Part shown: in pieces, positions 36,901-46,180 of the stretch
Position numbering within the stretch: position 1 is the stretch's first letter
Layout of the letters: each line of letters starts with the position of its first letter
NCBI GenBank assembly: GCA_964427855.1
Contig: CAYRVH010000007.1
Location: 16,726-80,725 of the forward strand
Reading direction: 5' to 3'
Length of the DNA: 64,000 bases
Origin: JAUPKT01 sp964427855
GTDB taxonomy: Bacteria; Desulfobacterota; Desulfomonilia; Desulfomonilales; Desulfomonilaceae
Made by a program: the position numbers and the translations under genes
Notes under the pieces: model-generated
Told to the model about the DNA's origin: nothing
Database searches by the model: none
The model's input: the letters and a program-made list of their open reading frames with translations, nothing else

Positions 36901-37561
36901 TGGCGCGAGACCTGGACGTTACGCGGTACTTACTGTTTCTGACACTGGCCACGGCATGGATCAGGAGACGCTGACTCACATTTTCGAGCCTTTCTATACC
37001 ACCAAGGAGATAGGAAAAGGCACCGGATTGGGCTTGGCGATGGTCTATGGCATTGTCAAGCAGCACGAAGGCTACATTGCGTGCGAAAGCACACCCGGGG
37101 TTGGGACGACGTTCCGAGTATTCTTCCCCGTTGCTGAACACATTGAGCAGGAAACACCTCCGGCGGAGAGACAGTCGTCTGCCGTCGGCGGCGCAGAGAC
37201 CATCCTCGTGGTGGATGACGAAGAGCCGGTGCGGAATATCATGACCGATCTGCTCACTCAGGCTGGATATAAAGTATTGAACGCATCCAGCGGGAAGGAA
37301 GCGCTCGACGTGTACCGGTCGAACCAAAAAGAGATCTCGCTGGTGCTCCTTGACCTCATTATGCCGGAGATGGGAGGAAGGGAATGCGGTCGAAAGCTCT
37401 TAAGCCTGGATCCACACGTCAAGATTATCGTGTGCAGCGGGTACACGTCGGAAGGCCGCGGTGTGAGAGATGCAGTCCCAGGAGCGAAAGCCTTTCTCGA
37501 CAAGCCTTATGAACCCATCGCCTTGCTGGAGCTCATCCGAAAGGTGTTGGATAACGCTTAG
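33918..37561 (+). CDS. Membrane-bound hybrid histidine kinase with five PAS domains and a receiver (contains assembly gap)
   Basis: A 10-N gap at 34003-34012 breaks the frame near the start. ATG 33918 opens TSHASPQSFTRAAAAHELFAAQTKQLY, which leads naturally into the helices after the gap, so I join them. The part after the gap (1178 residues from 34025) has six membrane helices to about 165, then PAS at roughly 185-290, 315-420, 435-550, 560-675 and 680-795, the dimerisation box GGVAHDFNNLL (His818), the ATPase (NLALNARDAID, DTGHGMD, GKGTGLGLAMVYGIV) and a receiver domain VVDDEEPVR...LLDLIMPEMGG (Asp1110). No output domain, so phosphate must move on to another protein. No cognate regulator lies next to it. 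Confidence 0.9.
34003..34012. other. Assembly gap (10 N)
   Basis: Ten undetermined bases inside the histidine kinase gene, near its start. The true length is unknown, so the reading frame across it cannot be judged. Confidence 1.
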
Positions 37562-37635
37562 CGGTTGACGCCATGGGGCGCGCCGGTTGGCGTCCAATAC
37601 TGACGTTCTCGAAGGTTTTGTCGAAAAAGGGCGAG

Positions 37636-37691
37636 ACATCTTCAGCCGAATGGAAAGATTTCTCAGTCGCAAGGCTCCTTCGAAATGACAA
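37636..37691 (-). repeat. Dispersed repeat, family B, half copy
   Basis: AGATTTCTCAGTCGCAAGGC followed by TCCTTCGAAATGACAAGATT matches the right half of the fuller copy at 37875-37951. It is directly joined to family A copy 3. The whole stretch 37562-38153 has no gene and consists mainly of repeats. Confidence 0.65.
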
Positions 37692-37696
37692 GATTT

Positions 37697-37853
37697 ATAA
37701 CCCCTCTCAAGAGAACTTGCGAGATAGCCACATGTCACCTTGTCTTCTCCATGAAAATGGGAATCCACGAAACTCATTATGGATCGCCACTTTCGTGGGG
37801 ATGAGGTAATCACGGGACAGGCGCCCAATTCGTTATTATTTCGAGAATTGCTA
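37697..37853 (-). repeat. MITE-like dispersed repeat, family A, copy 3 (reverse)
   Basis: Inverted relative to copies 1 and 2. Ends TTATAACCCCTCTCAAGAG and CGAGAATTGCTATA are imperfect inverted repeats. The core at 37745-37764 reads TTCTCC-ATGAAAAT-GGGAAT, so one arm of the ATTCCC/GGGAAT palindrome has decayed. It lies between family B copies. Confidence 0.8.
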
Positions 37854-37874
37854 TATTTCGACCACTTTCAACCC

Positions 37875-37951
37875 TGTCATTTCGAGCGAAGCGAGAAATC
37901 TCGCATCAGCGGGAAAGATTTCTCATCCGCCAAGCTCGTTCGAAATGACAT
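37875..37951. repeat. Dispersed palindromic repeat, family B, full copy
   Basis: TGTCATTTCGAGCGAAGCGA and GAAATCTC on the left are mirrored by AGATTTCTCATCCGC and CTCGTTCGAAATGACA on the right, giving an imperfect hairpin of about 30 bp per arm. Similar sequences occur at 37636, 37977 and 59348. Confidence 0.75.
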
Positions 37952-37953
37952 GG

Positions 37954-37976
37954 NNNNNNNNNNNNNNNNNNNNNNN
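37954..37976. other. Assembly gap (23 N) in a repeat cluster
   Basis: Undetermined bases between two family B copies; the right edge continues with ACGAGGCTCATTCAAAATG, the end of another family B copy (37977-37998). Repeats probably caused the break. Confidence 1.
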
Positions 37977-38153
37977 ACGAGGCTCATTCAAAATGACACG
38001 ATTCCGGCTCTCCAGGTTTCCCGGAGGCTTTCGAAAGTACCCACTCACGCGATGATGCAGCCCACATTCCGACAGTAATTTGAAGAACCGCTCCACCTTC
38101 ATTGGCTCGACCGGATTCACGCTTCGCAGGAATGAGGGGCGAGGATCGCTCTC

Positions 38154-39688
38154 CTACCCATTTCCCTTAGTTGTTTCGACCCATTTCCGCACAGGCCCGG
38201 CCGCTACCAGATAGAGCATGCGGGATTCACCTCCAAGGCCTAGGAGCTGGGCTGCTTCGTCATCGTAAAAGGCCCCGATTCCGCAACACCCCAGGCGGAT
38301 CGACGTGGCTGCGAGATAGAGCCGCTGCCCAAGGCTGCCGGCCTGAAGCATGGCGTATCGGTATCCTCGAGGTCCATAGGCAGTTTCTATCGCGGTGAGA
38401 TTGGTGAGAAACAAAACATGCAGGGCACAGTTTGCCAACCATTGCTGATCGAGACATATGTGCGCCATAAGTGGCGCAAAAAAACCCGCCCGCACAAGGC
38501 CGAAGGAGCGATTACGTCGATCGATGAGATAGAATCCTGGTTCCACGCCCTCGACATCGCCTGTCAGAAATCCTATCGCAACGGATTCGGGCCAGGTGGA
38601 AGTTCCTGCCTCTGCCGACGTCGAGTCGTGACAAATGGCATCGAGCAAAAGGGAAAGTTGATCCCGAGAAAGGGTCGTCTTCACGAAGTTCCTCATGGAG
38701 CGTCGTTTGATGAGTGCTTCGGGAAGGCTCATGGGGTTCATTGCCTGTTTTGGGCTCGGCAAAGGCGTCCAGGAAGCCGCCGTCAGTCCAAGGGCTTTGA
38801 GTACGTCGGGCCGAGCGTTGGGCCGGTTGCTCGTGAACGATGCTTCGTGAATCGTCTTTATTGCGCTGTACTGAGTCTCTCGAGGAGCGACCCGGCTGCA
38901 GACCGGCAGTTGAGGCCCCGGGGAATCCAGGGGCGTTTCGGTGTGGGCGTGCGACACAGGTTGCTCGGACATCGCTGCAGCTACCGCGAGACATGCCTCT
39001 CGTTCCTGATCGAATCCGAGGAATTGGTTTACGCCTTTGTCGTCAAAGTCCAAAGTGACGAGGTAAGACAGTCCTTCGAACCTCAAGGCAAGGATCAGAT
39101 TTTCCAAGAGATGACCAGAATCCAAGAGGTGATATCGATAAGCTCTTTCCCGGTACTTCCAAGAGCTTCGAAAAAAGATGCTGCTGATGAAGAACACCGC
39201 CTTGGCCGAGCCTGCGGCCAGGTCTGACGCGAGGTCAGCAAGCTCCCGACCGGAGTAGCCGCGTCTGAGCAACGTCAGGCTTCGAGTTGCAGGCTGATGA
39301 TGATAGATTCCCGGCGCCAGGCCCGNNNNNNNNNNAAGACGGCGACATAGAGCTCAAAAGGATACAGCGCTCCGGCTGACGCCACGCTACGGTAGAAAAA
39401 ATCCACGCCGCCGTATCGAGCTTTGGCCGTGATTGTGTGCGTCAACACAAGCGCCCGCGCCAGGCATGGGAGATCTATTTCAGAATTAGAATCCAGGGCT
39501 TTGTCTTGTCCTAGAACATCCCAGAGGGTTGCACGCGAAAAGGACTGCTCGTCGGGGAGAGAAATCAGGGGCTGGCCAATGTAGGATTTGAAGACCGACG
39601 GCTGATTTGACCAGTCCAGTGCGTGGCCAGACATCTTGCGTCTGTCGTAGCTCGTGGCTTTATGATAAAGAGCCGCTGACATAGTCAT
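38154..39688 (-). CDS. SagB-type tandem nitroreductase-fold oxidoreductase (contains assembly gap)
   Basis: Start ATG 39688 has GAGGAG 6 nt upstream. The first half (YHKATSYDRRKMSGHALDW, SAGALYPFELYVAV) runs into a 10-N gap at 39326-39335; beyond it the frame resumes as GLAPGIYHHQPATRSLTLL, exactly what follows in SagB proteins, so this is one gene of about 510 codons. The second half repeats the fold: LIKRRSMRNFVKTTLSRDQLSLLLDAI, then RYAMLQAGSLGQRLYLAATSIRLGCCGIGAFYDDEAAQLLGL. SagB oxidases use FMN to oxidise azolines in thiazole/oxazole peptide synthesis. No SagC/D or precursor gene is visible, so a different oxidation is likely. It follows the ferritin-like gene by 28 nt, presumably one operon. 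Confidence 0.85.
39326..39335. other. Assembly gap (10 N)
   Basis: Undetermined bases inside the SagB-type gene. Conserved sequence on both sides shows only a few codons are missing, but the given length shifts the frame. Confidence 1.
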
Positions 39689-39716
39689 TTGTCGCTCCTC
39701 GGTCCCGCGGAAACTT

Positions 39717-40226
39717 TCAACCTCCCCAGGGCATTTGGGCATACACCTGGGACAGCTTGTCGCGATATTGCCTGAAGAAATTTTCATGCTCCTTTTCCCA
39801 GGCGGAAAGCATTTCGAGGGCGTAGGAGGCTGGCCCCGTCGTGTTGGCGGCCATTCGAGCATAGAACTCGCTGAGATCCTTCTCTATAAGCCAGGCCGTG
39901 TTGAACACAGTGACATCCGGCACCATGGAGCCCTGGACGCACTGTTCCAAGAACTCTTTCTGAGCCCTCTCATCGAAGAAGTTTGTTTTCACGATTTGCG
40001 TGTTCTTGACGTTTTGCTCGTCAACCTTGCCCCTTGATTTCAAATCCTCGAGGATCCGCGTGATGAATCTGATATGTTTTTTCTCTTCTTCGATGAGTTT
40101 TTCAAACGCTGTTTTCGCTGCGCCGATGCCCATACGACTCAGAGACGCCTCGAAAAAGCTCATTCCAGTGTGCTCTTGATTCAAGGCGTATTCAAAGACC
40201 TTTGTGAGTTTCTCGTTTTCGTCCAT
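39717..40226 (-). CDS. Ferritin-like (rubrerythrin-type) diiron protein
   Basis: 169 residues forming a four-helix bundle. Diiron ligands can be picked out in the usual order: NQEHTGMSFFE (helix 1), LIEEEKKHIRFI (helix 2, ExxH), LIEKDLSEFYARMA (helix 3) and AWEKEHENFF (helix 4, ExxH). There is no rubredoxin domain, unlike classical rubrerythrin. The family handles peroxide or stores iron in anaerobes. AAGGATGGAGC precedes ATG 40226. Upstream member of an operon with the SagB-type oxidoreductase, which suggests the two share a redox task. Confidence 0.85.
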   Translation of the reverse strand: MDENEKLTKVFEYALNQEHTGMSFFEASLSRMGIGAAKTAFEKLIEEEKKHIRFITRILEDLKSRGKVDEQNVKNTQIVKTNFFDERAQKEFLEQCVQGSMVPDVTVFNTAWLIEKDLSEFYARMAANTTGPASYALEMLSAWEKEHENFFRQYRDKLSQVYAQMPWGG

Positions 40227-40331
40227 GCTCCATCCTTCGGGTAGTTTTTACAAAAGATGCGTATGCGCCCCGTCATGGTCAACATCAGGCTGCGTCGGCG
40301 CTTGGTATCCGCTGTCCACCTATTGACAATT

Positions 40332-43300
40332 TTAGGGGTTGTTGCCGCCCGGTTCAATGAACAGCACTTCAACACGCCTATTCTTGGCCATGTGTTCGGG
40401 AGAATCGTTTGGCAACAGAGGTCTGTGAAAACCAAAACCTTGGGTTTGTATTCTCGACGGATCCACGTTGAATTTGTTCACCAAATATTCCTTCACTGCT
40501 TTGGCGCGATTCTCAGACAGTATTTGGTTGCGGTCTTTGTCTCCCCTGCTGTCTGTGTGGCCCTCGATGACAAAGTTCAACCCTTTAACCTGAAGGTCCT
40601 TGAGGGCCTTCCCGATCTCTGATAGTTGCGGTTCGCTCTCTTTCTTTATGTCGTGTTTCCATTCATCGAACAGGATATTGTTAAAACGCTCCCGATGCTT
40701 CGGCGCCGTGAAGTGCGCGACGCCCATAAGTCTTATGTCGCTCTTCTCTGCGACTGTATCGACATTTTTCTTGATTTCTTCGGCTGTCCTCACCTCTTCG
40801 GACTGCTTCGTCGCCGAGGCGCGCAATTTTTCCAGAGCCTTCTTTGCCTCTCTATCGTGTGGGAAGAGTTCCGAGACGCGTTTGTAGCACGAGTCTGCCT
40901 TTTCTCTGCGGCCCTGTGAAATATAGATTCGGGCCAGCAGACGGTATGCGTTGGCATCCTTATTGTTGTATTGCGTAGCCTCCTCGCAGTGTCGCGCCGC
41001 CTCATCCAGCATTTTGTTCTGTTGGAAGAGACTGGCTTTCTCAAACTCAGGCGACTCGATCAACATCCTGGCACGCAGCGTGCGAGCTTCCACATGTTCG
41101 GGGCATGCTTCAATCACAGCGCGCAGTAGGGAAAGCTTCTTTTCAAGGGGCAGGCCAGGACGCACCTGCTGGTACAGCGCACCAGCTTTTTCACAATCTG
41201 AAGCGACGCCCCACGTAGTGAGCATCACTGCCGCCGCTGCAACAACCACTACTGGTACCACAAGTTTCTTTCTGCAATCCATTGAGGTGCACGCCTCCTG
41301 TGATCGATTTGCATTTGGCCGGCCCACCAAGATGAAGGATGACCAGAAAAAGGGGTGATTATATCCCTGCTCCTTCAAGAACTTTCTGGCTGCTTCCAGC
41401 GCCATCCCTGGGTCCTTTCCGCTGGCCTGCTCCTCCAAAAATCGCTGCACCAGCATGACCGATGGTTTTTCCGCCACGCTCCAAAGGGTCACCAACACCG
41501 ACTTAGCCCCGGCATACTGAAAGGCCCGCCCCATACCCATGGTGCCTTCTCCGGCAACGTATTTGCCGAGACCGGTTTGACACGCGAGGAGCGCGACGTT
41601 GTCCGCCCTTAGATCAAGGTCCATGACGGCCGACATGCGAAGGAGGTTGTCCACTTGTGGAGGAGTACAGCTGAGCAACAAAAAGGGCTCCGAGATTTCT
41701 GGTTTGAATTTGTCTCCGAAGTACCCGTGGGTGGCGAACACGATCTGGGAGTACTCTGCGCCAGTGGGTACTACTCTTTTTTGAAATTCCTTTAGGGTGG
41801 CTTGTTCTCTTTCAATCACCACGGCGCGCGTCTTGAACAATTCACGAACGGCCTTCGCAAGGAAACGCGTCTCCGGGAGGGGCTCAAACTCCTCGCTGAG
41901 GTCGAGATATGTAGTGGGTGAAAGCAGGCGCGTTTCTCCTGGACCAGAAGTCTGAGTGGAAGCTGCCAAGGTCTCGACGTAGTCTCGTGCAGGTTTGGAT
42001 TCTGCGAGGTCTTGCATAGAACTCGAAGGCGCTTTTTCCTTAGGGACGATCACATCAGCAATCACCAAAACTTTCCCTTGTGTTGATTTTGCTTTTGCCC
42101 TTTGTCTGGCCAGATTTAAGGCCGTCAGAGATTGAAAGTACGAGAGGGCATTGGTATTCCCAAAGAAAGGCGCCTCCTGAACCAGTGGTACCAAAGGTCC
42201 GTCAGATCCAGGTTTCTGTGGGAGCCAAATTTTTCCTCCTGGTCCCGTAATCAGCATCTCAAATGGCAGCAATTCGAGGCAATCATCGGGAATGATCACC
42301 ACAGAAGATCCCTGACCAATACGTCGAAGAACCTCTTGGCTGAGCAAAAGACCTGCCAATTCTCTTCCTTTTTCCAGATCAAGTTTTGTCAGCTCTTCGA
42401 ACGTCTCTGGCGCCTCCAGGGGCTCTCTGTACTTCTTAATTTTCCTGTCGAGGGTCAATCTGGAGGTAGGGTTAAACTCTGCGTGAAGAATCTGGGTACC
42501 CTTGCAGACAAAGACCATGAAGCCAGTATCCGTCACTTCATACACCAGTGTAGTCTGATCGGGGGGGAGGTTGGCTTGGCTGATAGACAATGGGGAGGGA
42601 AACCGTGTGGCGTAGAACCCAGGGTAGCGAGTTTTCAGTACTTTTTTGATGTCTTTGAGGCGTTGGTCGAGTCCATTTTTCTCTGACTCCAATTTCGGAA
42701 TCAAAGACTTATCCCCCTCTTTTGCCCGGCATTCCTTAAGCTGTTTCGACTTGGACCTGATTTGCTTCTCAACCTCGTTGAGTTCGCTGAGCAGCTTTTT
42801 ATCGACGCCAAACGATGAGCCTGCAGAAATCCTCGCGAGTTTGTCAGCAAACGCCCGGGCTTTTGTGTACTCCGAGGCTTCCAAAGCCCCGTCCCAGTTC
42901 CCCTGCTGGAACCGTACCCGAGCAAGGCCTTCGTATGCATGGACATACTTCACTCCCAATACAGGCTCACCGTGGAGAAACGTTCGTTGGGCTTCCACAT
43001 CAAGGGATTCCCTGAGCTTCTCGGCGAGGTTGACAGCCGATTGGTATTCTTTTTCCGCCTCGGGAAAGCGTCCCAGGGCTTCGTATGCCCTTCCCGCTCC
43101 CAAAGAGGCGAGGAATAAAAATCGCAAACGGCCTGCCTCCTGCGCAGTGGACCGCAGTCTTTGAAACCTCTCGAGCGCCTTCTGAGGATCCTTGTCCAAG
43201 GAATACCGGGCGACGGCATAATCCACCGTCAGCTTGTCCTGCACGACATCGGGGCTGAGCTCTTTTTGGGCCTTTTCCAAGCAGCGCCAGGCCTGGAGAT

Positions 43301-44525
43301 AGTCGTCGGCAGAGGGTCCTTGGGCGGCGTCCTCCGGCCGATAGCGGTGTTTTTCAAGGAAAAACAAAGAAAAGTTACACAGTGTTTCAACAAGGGGGAC
43401 TCCGATCTTTTTTCTGAGTTCAACCGCCTGTTCAAAATGACCTTTGGCGTCCTTAATTTGTCCCAGCCTTGTTTCTATGTTCGCCATGTCAGCAAGGGTA
43501 GTGCTTAGAAAAAACTGGTCTCCCACGTCTTTCTGAAGCTTTTTTGACTCTTCGTATTGTTTCAAGGCGTCATCAAAAGCCCCGTAATATTCGTAAAGAT
43601 TGCCCAACCGAAGAATAGCTTGCGCCTGAAACCTCTTCTGTCCTATTCCTCCGGCCATCTGAATGGCCTTATGGGAGAGTTCTCGGGCTTCTTTGAATCT
43701 GCCTTCGTCTCTCATGACAAAGGCGAGGTTGTGCAGCGTGCGCGCCTGGGTGCCGATGGCGCCTGCTCTTTCGGCGACGTTATAACAATCCCTGAAGGTT
43801 TTGACGGTCTGCTGGGCGTCAGATTTCATGAAGTATGCAGCCAAGGCCTTGTTGGCGAGGGTCTCTGCATAGAACTGGGGCTGAGATTCCTGGCTTCTCA
43901 GTTTCAACGCAGCGTCGTAGGCGCTGAGAGATTTCTCGTAATTTCCGCGCTTGCGCTGCGTCATGCCAATATTGTTCCAGGCAAACGCCTCCTCAGCCTT
44001 GCTGCCGATTTGACGCGCGAGGTTGAGGGACGCCTCATAGTCAGCGAGCGCCTTGGCATATTCGCCGAGCGATTCGTATGCGCGGCCGCGTTTGTTCAGG
44101 GCGACGCATTCTAGCAATCGGGCGCCTGCTTGTTTGTATAATTTTATGGCATCGTCAAAAAGTTTAAGCGCCTTTGGATATTCACCTTTTTCCGAGGCAA
44201 TAAGCCCCTCGTGTTCAGCAAGAACTCCTCGCATACGAGGATCGGCCTGAGCACTAAGGAGTCGCTTGGCGGAATCGATGTCCTTCAAGGCCTGCTCATA
44301 CAAATTCTGATAAATATACAGCCTGGCTCTATTTGCGAAAATGTTGAACAGCGCGTGGTTGTCAGGTTTTCCATGCCGACGGATCGCTTGCTCGGCCTCA
44401 TTGTACAATTCGACCGCGCGGGAGTATTCGTTTTTGCCTTGTAATATTCTTGCATGAAGAACCTTTGCAGCAGCTTCGTCTAGAGGCTTTTGCAGGGTCT
44501 GGAATTTTTGGCGGGCTCTGTCCAC
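40332..44525 (-). CDS. TPR-CHAT protease, joined in frame to a TPR-OmpA protein
   Basis: 1397 codons. About a dozen TPR-type repeats (ALFNIFANRARLYIYQNLYEQAL, AFAWNNIGMTQRKRGNYEKSL and so on) precede a CHAT caspase-like peptidase domain: VVIIPDDCLELLPFEML, catalytic His933 (VFATHGY) and Cys982 (LLACQTGLG), ending NHPFFWSSFILVG. At Met1082 a signal-peptide-like stretch starts (RKKLVVPVVVVAAAAVMLTTWGVA), preceded by AGGAGG at 41299-41294, then TPRs and an OmpA peptidoglycan-binding domain (FVIEGHTDSRGDKDRNQILSENRA, RRVEVLF). So this may be two genes whose stop was lost, or Met1082 may be an internal start. The true N-terminus lies beyond a TAA at 44528-44526 in the next entry. Confidence 0.85.
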   Translation of the reverse strand: MDRARQKFQTLQKPLDEAAAKVLHARILQGKNEYSRAVELYNEAEQAIRRHGKPDNHALFNIFANRARLYIYQNLYEQALKDIDSAKRLLSAQADPRMRGVLAEHEGLIASEKGEYPKALKLFDDAIKLYKQAGARLLECVALNKRGRAYESLGEYAKALADYEASLNLARQIGSKAEEAFAWNNIGMTQRKRGNYEKSLSAYDAALKLRSQESQPQFYAETLANKALAAYFMKSDAQQTVKTFRDCYNVAERAGAIGTQARTLHNLAFVMRDEGRFKEARELSHKAIQMAGGIGQKRFQAQAILRLGNLYEYYGAFDDALKQYEESKKLQKDVGDQFFLSTTLADMANIETRLGQIKDAKGHFEQAVELRKKIGVPLVETLCNFSLFFLEKHRYRPEDAAQGPSADDYLQAWRCLEKAQKELSPDVVQDKLTVDYAVARYSLDKDPQKALERFQRLRSTAQEAGRLRFLFLASLGAGRAYEALGRFPEAEKEYQSAVNLAEKLRESLDVEAQRTFLHGEPVLGVKYVHAYEGLARVRFQQGNWDGALEASEYTKARAFADKLARISAGSSFGVDKKLLSELNEVEKQIRSKSKQLKECRAKEGDKSLIPKLESEKNGLDQRLKDIKKVLKTRYPGFYATRFPSPLSISQANLPPDQTTLVYEVTDTGFMVFVCKGTQILHAEFNPTSRLTLDRKIKKYREPLEAPETFEELTKLDLEKGRELAGLLLSQEVLRRIGQGSSVVIIPDDCLELLPFEMLITGPGGKIWLPQKPGSDGPLVPLVQEAPFFGNTNALSYFQSLTALNLARQRAKAKSTQGKVLVIADVIVPKEKAPSSSMQDLAESKPARDYVETLAASTQTSGPGETRLLSPTTYLDLSEEFEPLPETRFLAKAVRELFKTRAVVIEREQATLKEFQKRVVPTGAEYSQIVFATHGYFGDKFKPEISEPFLLLSCTPPQVDNLLRMSAVMDLDLRADNVALLACQTGLGKYVAGEGTMGMGRAFQYAGAKSVLVTLWSVAEKPSVMLVQRFLEEQASGKDPGMALEAARKFLKEQGYNHPFFWSSFILVGRPNANRSQEACTSMDCRKKLVVPVVVVAAAAVMLTTWGVASDCEKAGALYQQVRPGLPLEKKLSLLRAVIEACPEHVEARTLRARMLIESPEFEKASLFQQNKMLDEAARHCEEATQYNNKDANAYRLLARIYISQGRREKADSCYKRVSELFPHDREAKKALEKLRASATKQSEEVRTAEEIKKNVDTVAEKSDIRLMGVAHFTAPKHRERFNNILFDEWKHDIKKESEPQLSEIGKALKDLQVKGLNFVIEGHTDSRGDKDRNQILSENRAKAVKEYLVNKFNVDPSRIQTQGFGFHRPLLPNDSPEHMAKNRRVEVLFIEPGGNNP

Positions 44526-44804
44526 TTACGGCTGGGCCTCTGTGAACTGAGATAATTCTACGTAGGATCTTCCGATCCAGAATAACGCGGCAGCGTGACA
44601 TTCTTCATTTGCCCCGCAGGAAGCCTCCATTTTCTTGAAGACATCGACGGCTTCCCGATAGCGCGCTTTATCGACAAGCTGCTGCCCCTGTTTCATGAGC
44701 TGTACAGCCTCTTTAAGATCGGCGCTATGGCAATATGGACTTGGCATGACGCAAAGGACTAGCGCAAGGACGCCTAAGAAAAGTTTTGCACGTATCAGCC
44801 GCAT
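44526..44804 (-). pseudogene. N-terminal exported fragment of the TPR-CHAT protein, cut off by TAA
   Basis: 92 residues in the same frame as the CHAT gene and ending one codon before it. Signal peptide RLIRAKLFLGVLALVLCVM...CHSA, then the first TPR pair (LMKQGQQLVDKARYREAVDVFKKME, ECHAAALFWIGRSYVELSQFTEAQP). The TAA at 44528-44526 interrupts a helix that continues as VDRARQKFQTLQKP. A base error or real nonsense mutation; without the stop the protein would be about 1490 residues and exported. Confidence 0.8.
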
Positions 44805-45419
44805 GAGATACCCCCGCCTTTAGCTCTTTATGGATCAACCGCCCACAGGGCACTGTGCTCGTATGCATCATCACTGGAACGCCGACGCGGCATATATCTG
44901 TCTTTTAATATTAGTCGATGAAGCAGAAAAATGACATTAATTTTTCCACCGTAGTCATCGTCAGGATGGCGTTGTTGCTTTTTAGTGGATGGTCGTAATG
45001 AGCTATGGATTGCGGCAAGGTTTCAAGCCCTGAGCGGTTCTTTCGTCGCTGCTGATAAAGTGCGTTGCGAGCGAAAGTGCGAGACAGGTCTTGACATGAG
45101 GAATAATGCTGTGGCAACTAGTTTATCTATGACTAATCATGATACGACCACCCCCGTCGGCTCGGGTTCGATCCCCCGAAGACGATGGGCAATGCGAGGC
45201 CCACAGAATTCAGTGCCGTTTCAAAGAGCGTCAGAGGCAGCGGCAAAAAGCGCCGTCGGCAAACAGGACGCGATGCAGTGTGGAGGCCACGGAAGTGGGA
45301 ATTTTTCCGCCGCGTGGGTGGTAACTTTACTCAGCTGCACAGGCCCCTTGTGGGCGCACATCCATGAGCAATACCGCGGGATGAACTAGTCGATAAGGGA
45401 TCGCGAGGAAGAAAAGGCG
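44805..45419. other. Long GC-rich leader or spacer before the DUF364 operon
   Basis: 615 bp with no convincing gene. Several open frames exist, but their translations have no conserved or hydrophobic pattern. The part from about 45150 to 45380 has many short GC-rich self-complementary pieces (for example GGAGGCC/GGCC and CCGCCGCGTGG), so a structured 5' leader of the operon starting at 45420 is possible. I could not match it to a known riboswitch by eye. Confidence 0.35.
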
Positions 45420-46169
45420 ATGTCGAACATCAAGAATGAGGAACCACAGATGTCTTACTACTCTTCGCTCAAGACCGAACTTGGCAATTTAGCCGAAGAT
45501 ATCATGGACGAACACGTCGAGGTGATATGGGCAAGGACGCTCACGCCGAAAGAGGCCATTGGCACTCCAGATAGAACCGACTTCCCCTTGTTAAAGGGAA
45601 AGGAGGTCATGATCGAAGCAGTTTTCCAGGAGACGAGAGCTCACGCCTACACAGATATGCCGGGACATTTTCGCGGTTCACTCAGGGATGTGGCGCAATT
45701 GCCGTTGAAGAACAATTTCGAGCGGGCGGTTTTCATCGCGACCTTTAATGCGGTCATGCGTCGTTTCGGCAGGACTACGAATACTGTTCACTGCAAGGAC
45801 AGCGAGCCAACGCGTTGCGCTGAGCAGCTGATTGGTTTCGTGCGAGAGCATTTTGGGAATCCGCGCATCGCTTTCGTGGGGTACCAGCCCGCAATGATTG
45901 ACCAATTGTCCCGTTCCTTTCCCCTGCGGGTGATCGATCTGGATGAGGACAACATCGGGACTAAGCGGTGTGGTGTGTTGATTGAAGGCCCTGAGAGAAC
46001 TGATGAAGTTTTAAGATGGGGCGATCTGATTTTGGCAACCGGTTCCACGTGCGTAAACGGTTCCATAATCTCCTTCGTGGGCAGGAAACCTGGGGTGTTC
46101 TACGGGGTGACCGTTGCAGGAGCCGCTGTTATTAAGGGATATGAAAGGTTTTGCCCGTGTTCCACTTGA
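45420..46169 (+). CDS. DUF364/DUF4213 family protein (putative heavy-metal chelation)
   Basis: 249 residues. N-terminal part (EHVEVIWARTLTPKEAIGTPDRTDFPLLKGKEVMIEAVF) is the enolase-like DUF4213 half. The C-terminal half is the Rossmann-like DUF364 domain: RIAFVGYQPAMIDQLSRSFPLRVIDLDEDNIG, LRWGDLILATGSTCVNGSI and the closing FYGVTVAGAAVIKGYERFCPCST with two Cys. The family is found beside ABC transporters and metal-cofactor genes; a chelatase or metal-sensing role has been proposed, not shown. First gene of a five- or six-gene operon; the next gene begins about at its stop. AGGAAGAAAAGG precedes the ATG. Confidence 0.85.
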   Translation: MSNIKNEEPQMSYYSSLKTELGNLAEDIMDEHVEVIWARTLTPKEAIGTPDRTDFPLLKGKEVMIEAVFQETRAHAYTDMPGHFRGSLRDVAQLPLKNNFERAVFIATFNAVMRRFGRTTNTVHCKDSEPTRCAEQLIGFVREHFGNPRIAFVGYQPAMIDQLSRSFPLRVIDLDEDNIGTKRCGVLIEGPERTDEVLRWGDLILATGSTCVNGSIISFVGRKPGVFYGVTVAGAAVIKGYERFCPCST

Positions 46170-46180
46170 GGATGTATGCC

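Noticed and set aside
45150..45190. GGGTTCGATCCCC-like tRNA T arm upstream of the DUF364 operon
   Set aside because: The loop would be 8 nt with a 5-bp stem, and no acceptor, D or anticodon arms can be folded around it.
44911..45389. Open frames in the spacer before the DUF364 gene
   Set aside because: No ribosome site, no signal or family pattern, and codon use unlike neighbouring genes.
45180..45400. Possible cobalamin or molybdenum-cofactor riboswitch
   Set aside because: Some short pieces (GGGAA, GGTG, GCTG) occur but not in the order or spacing of the cobalamin element, and I could not place the core of the Moco RNA. Left as an unassigned leader. A covariance-model search (Rfam/Infernal) would decide.
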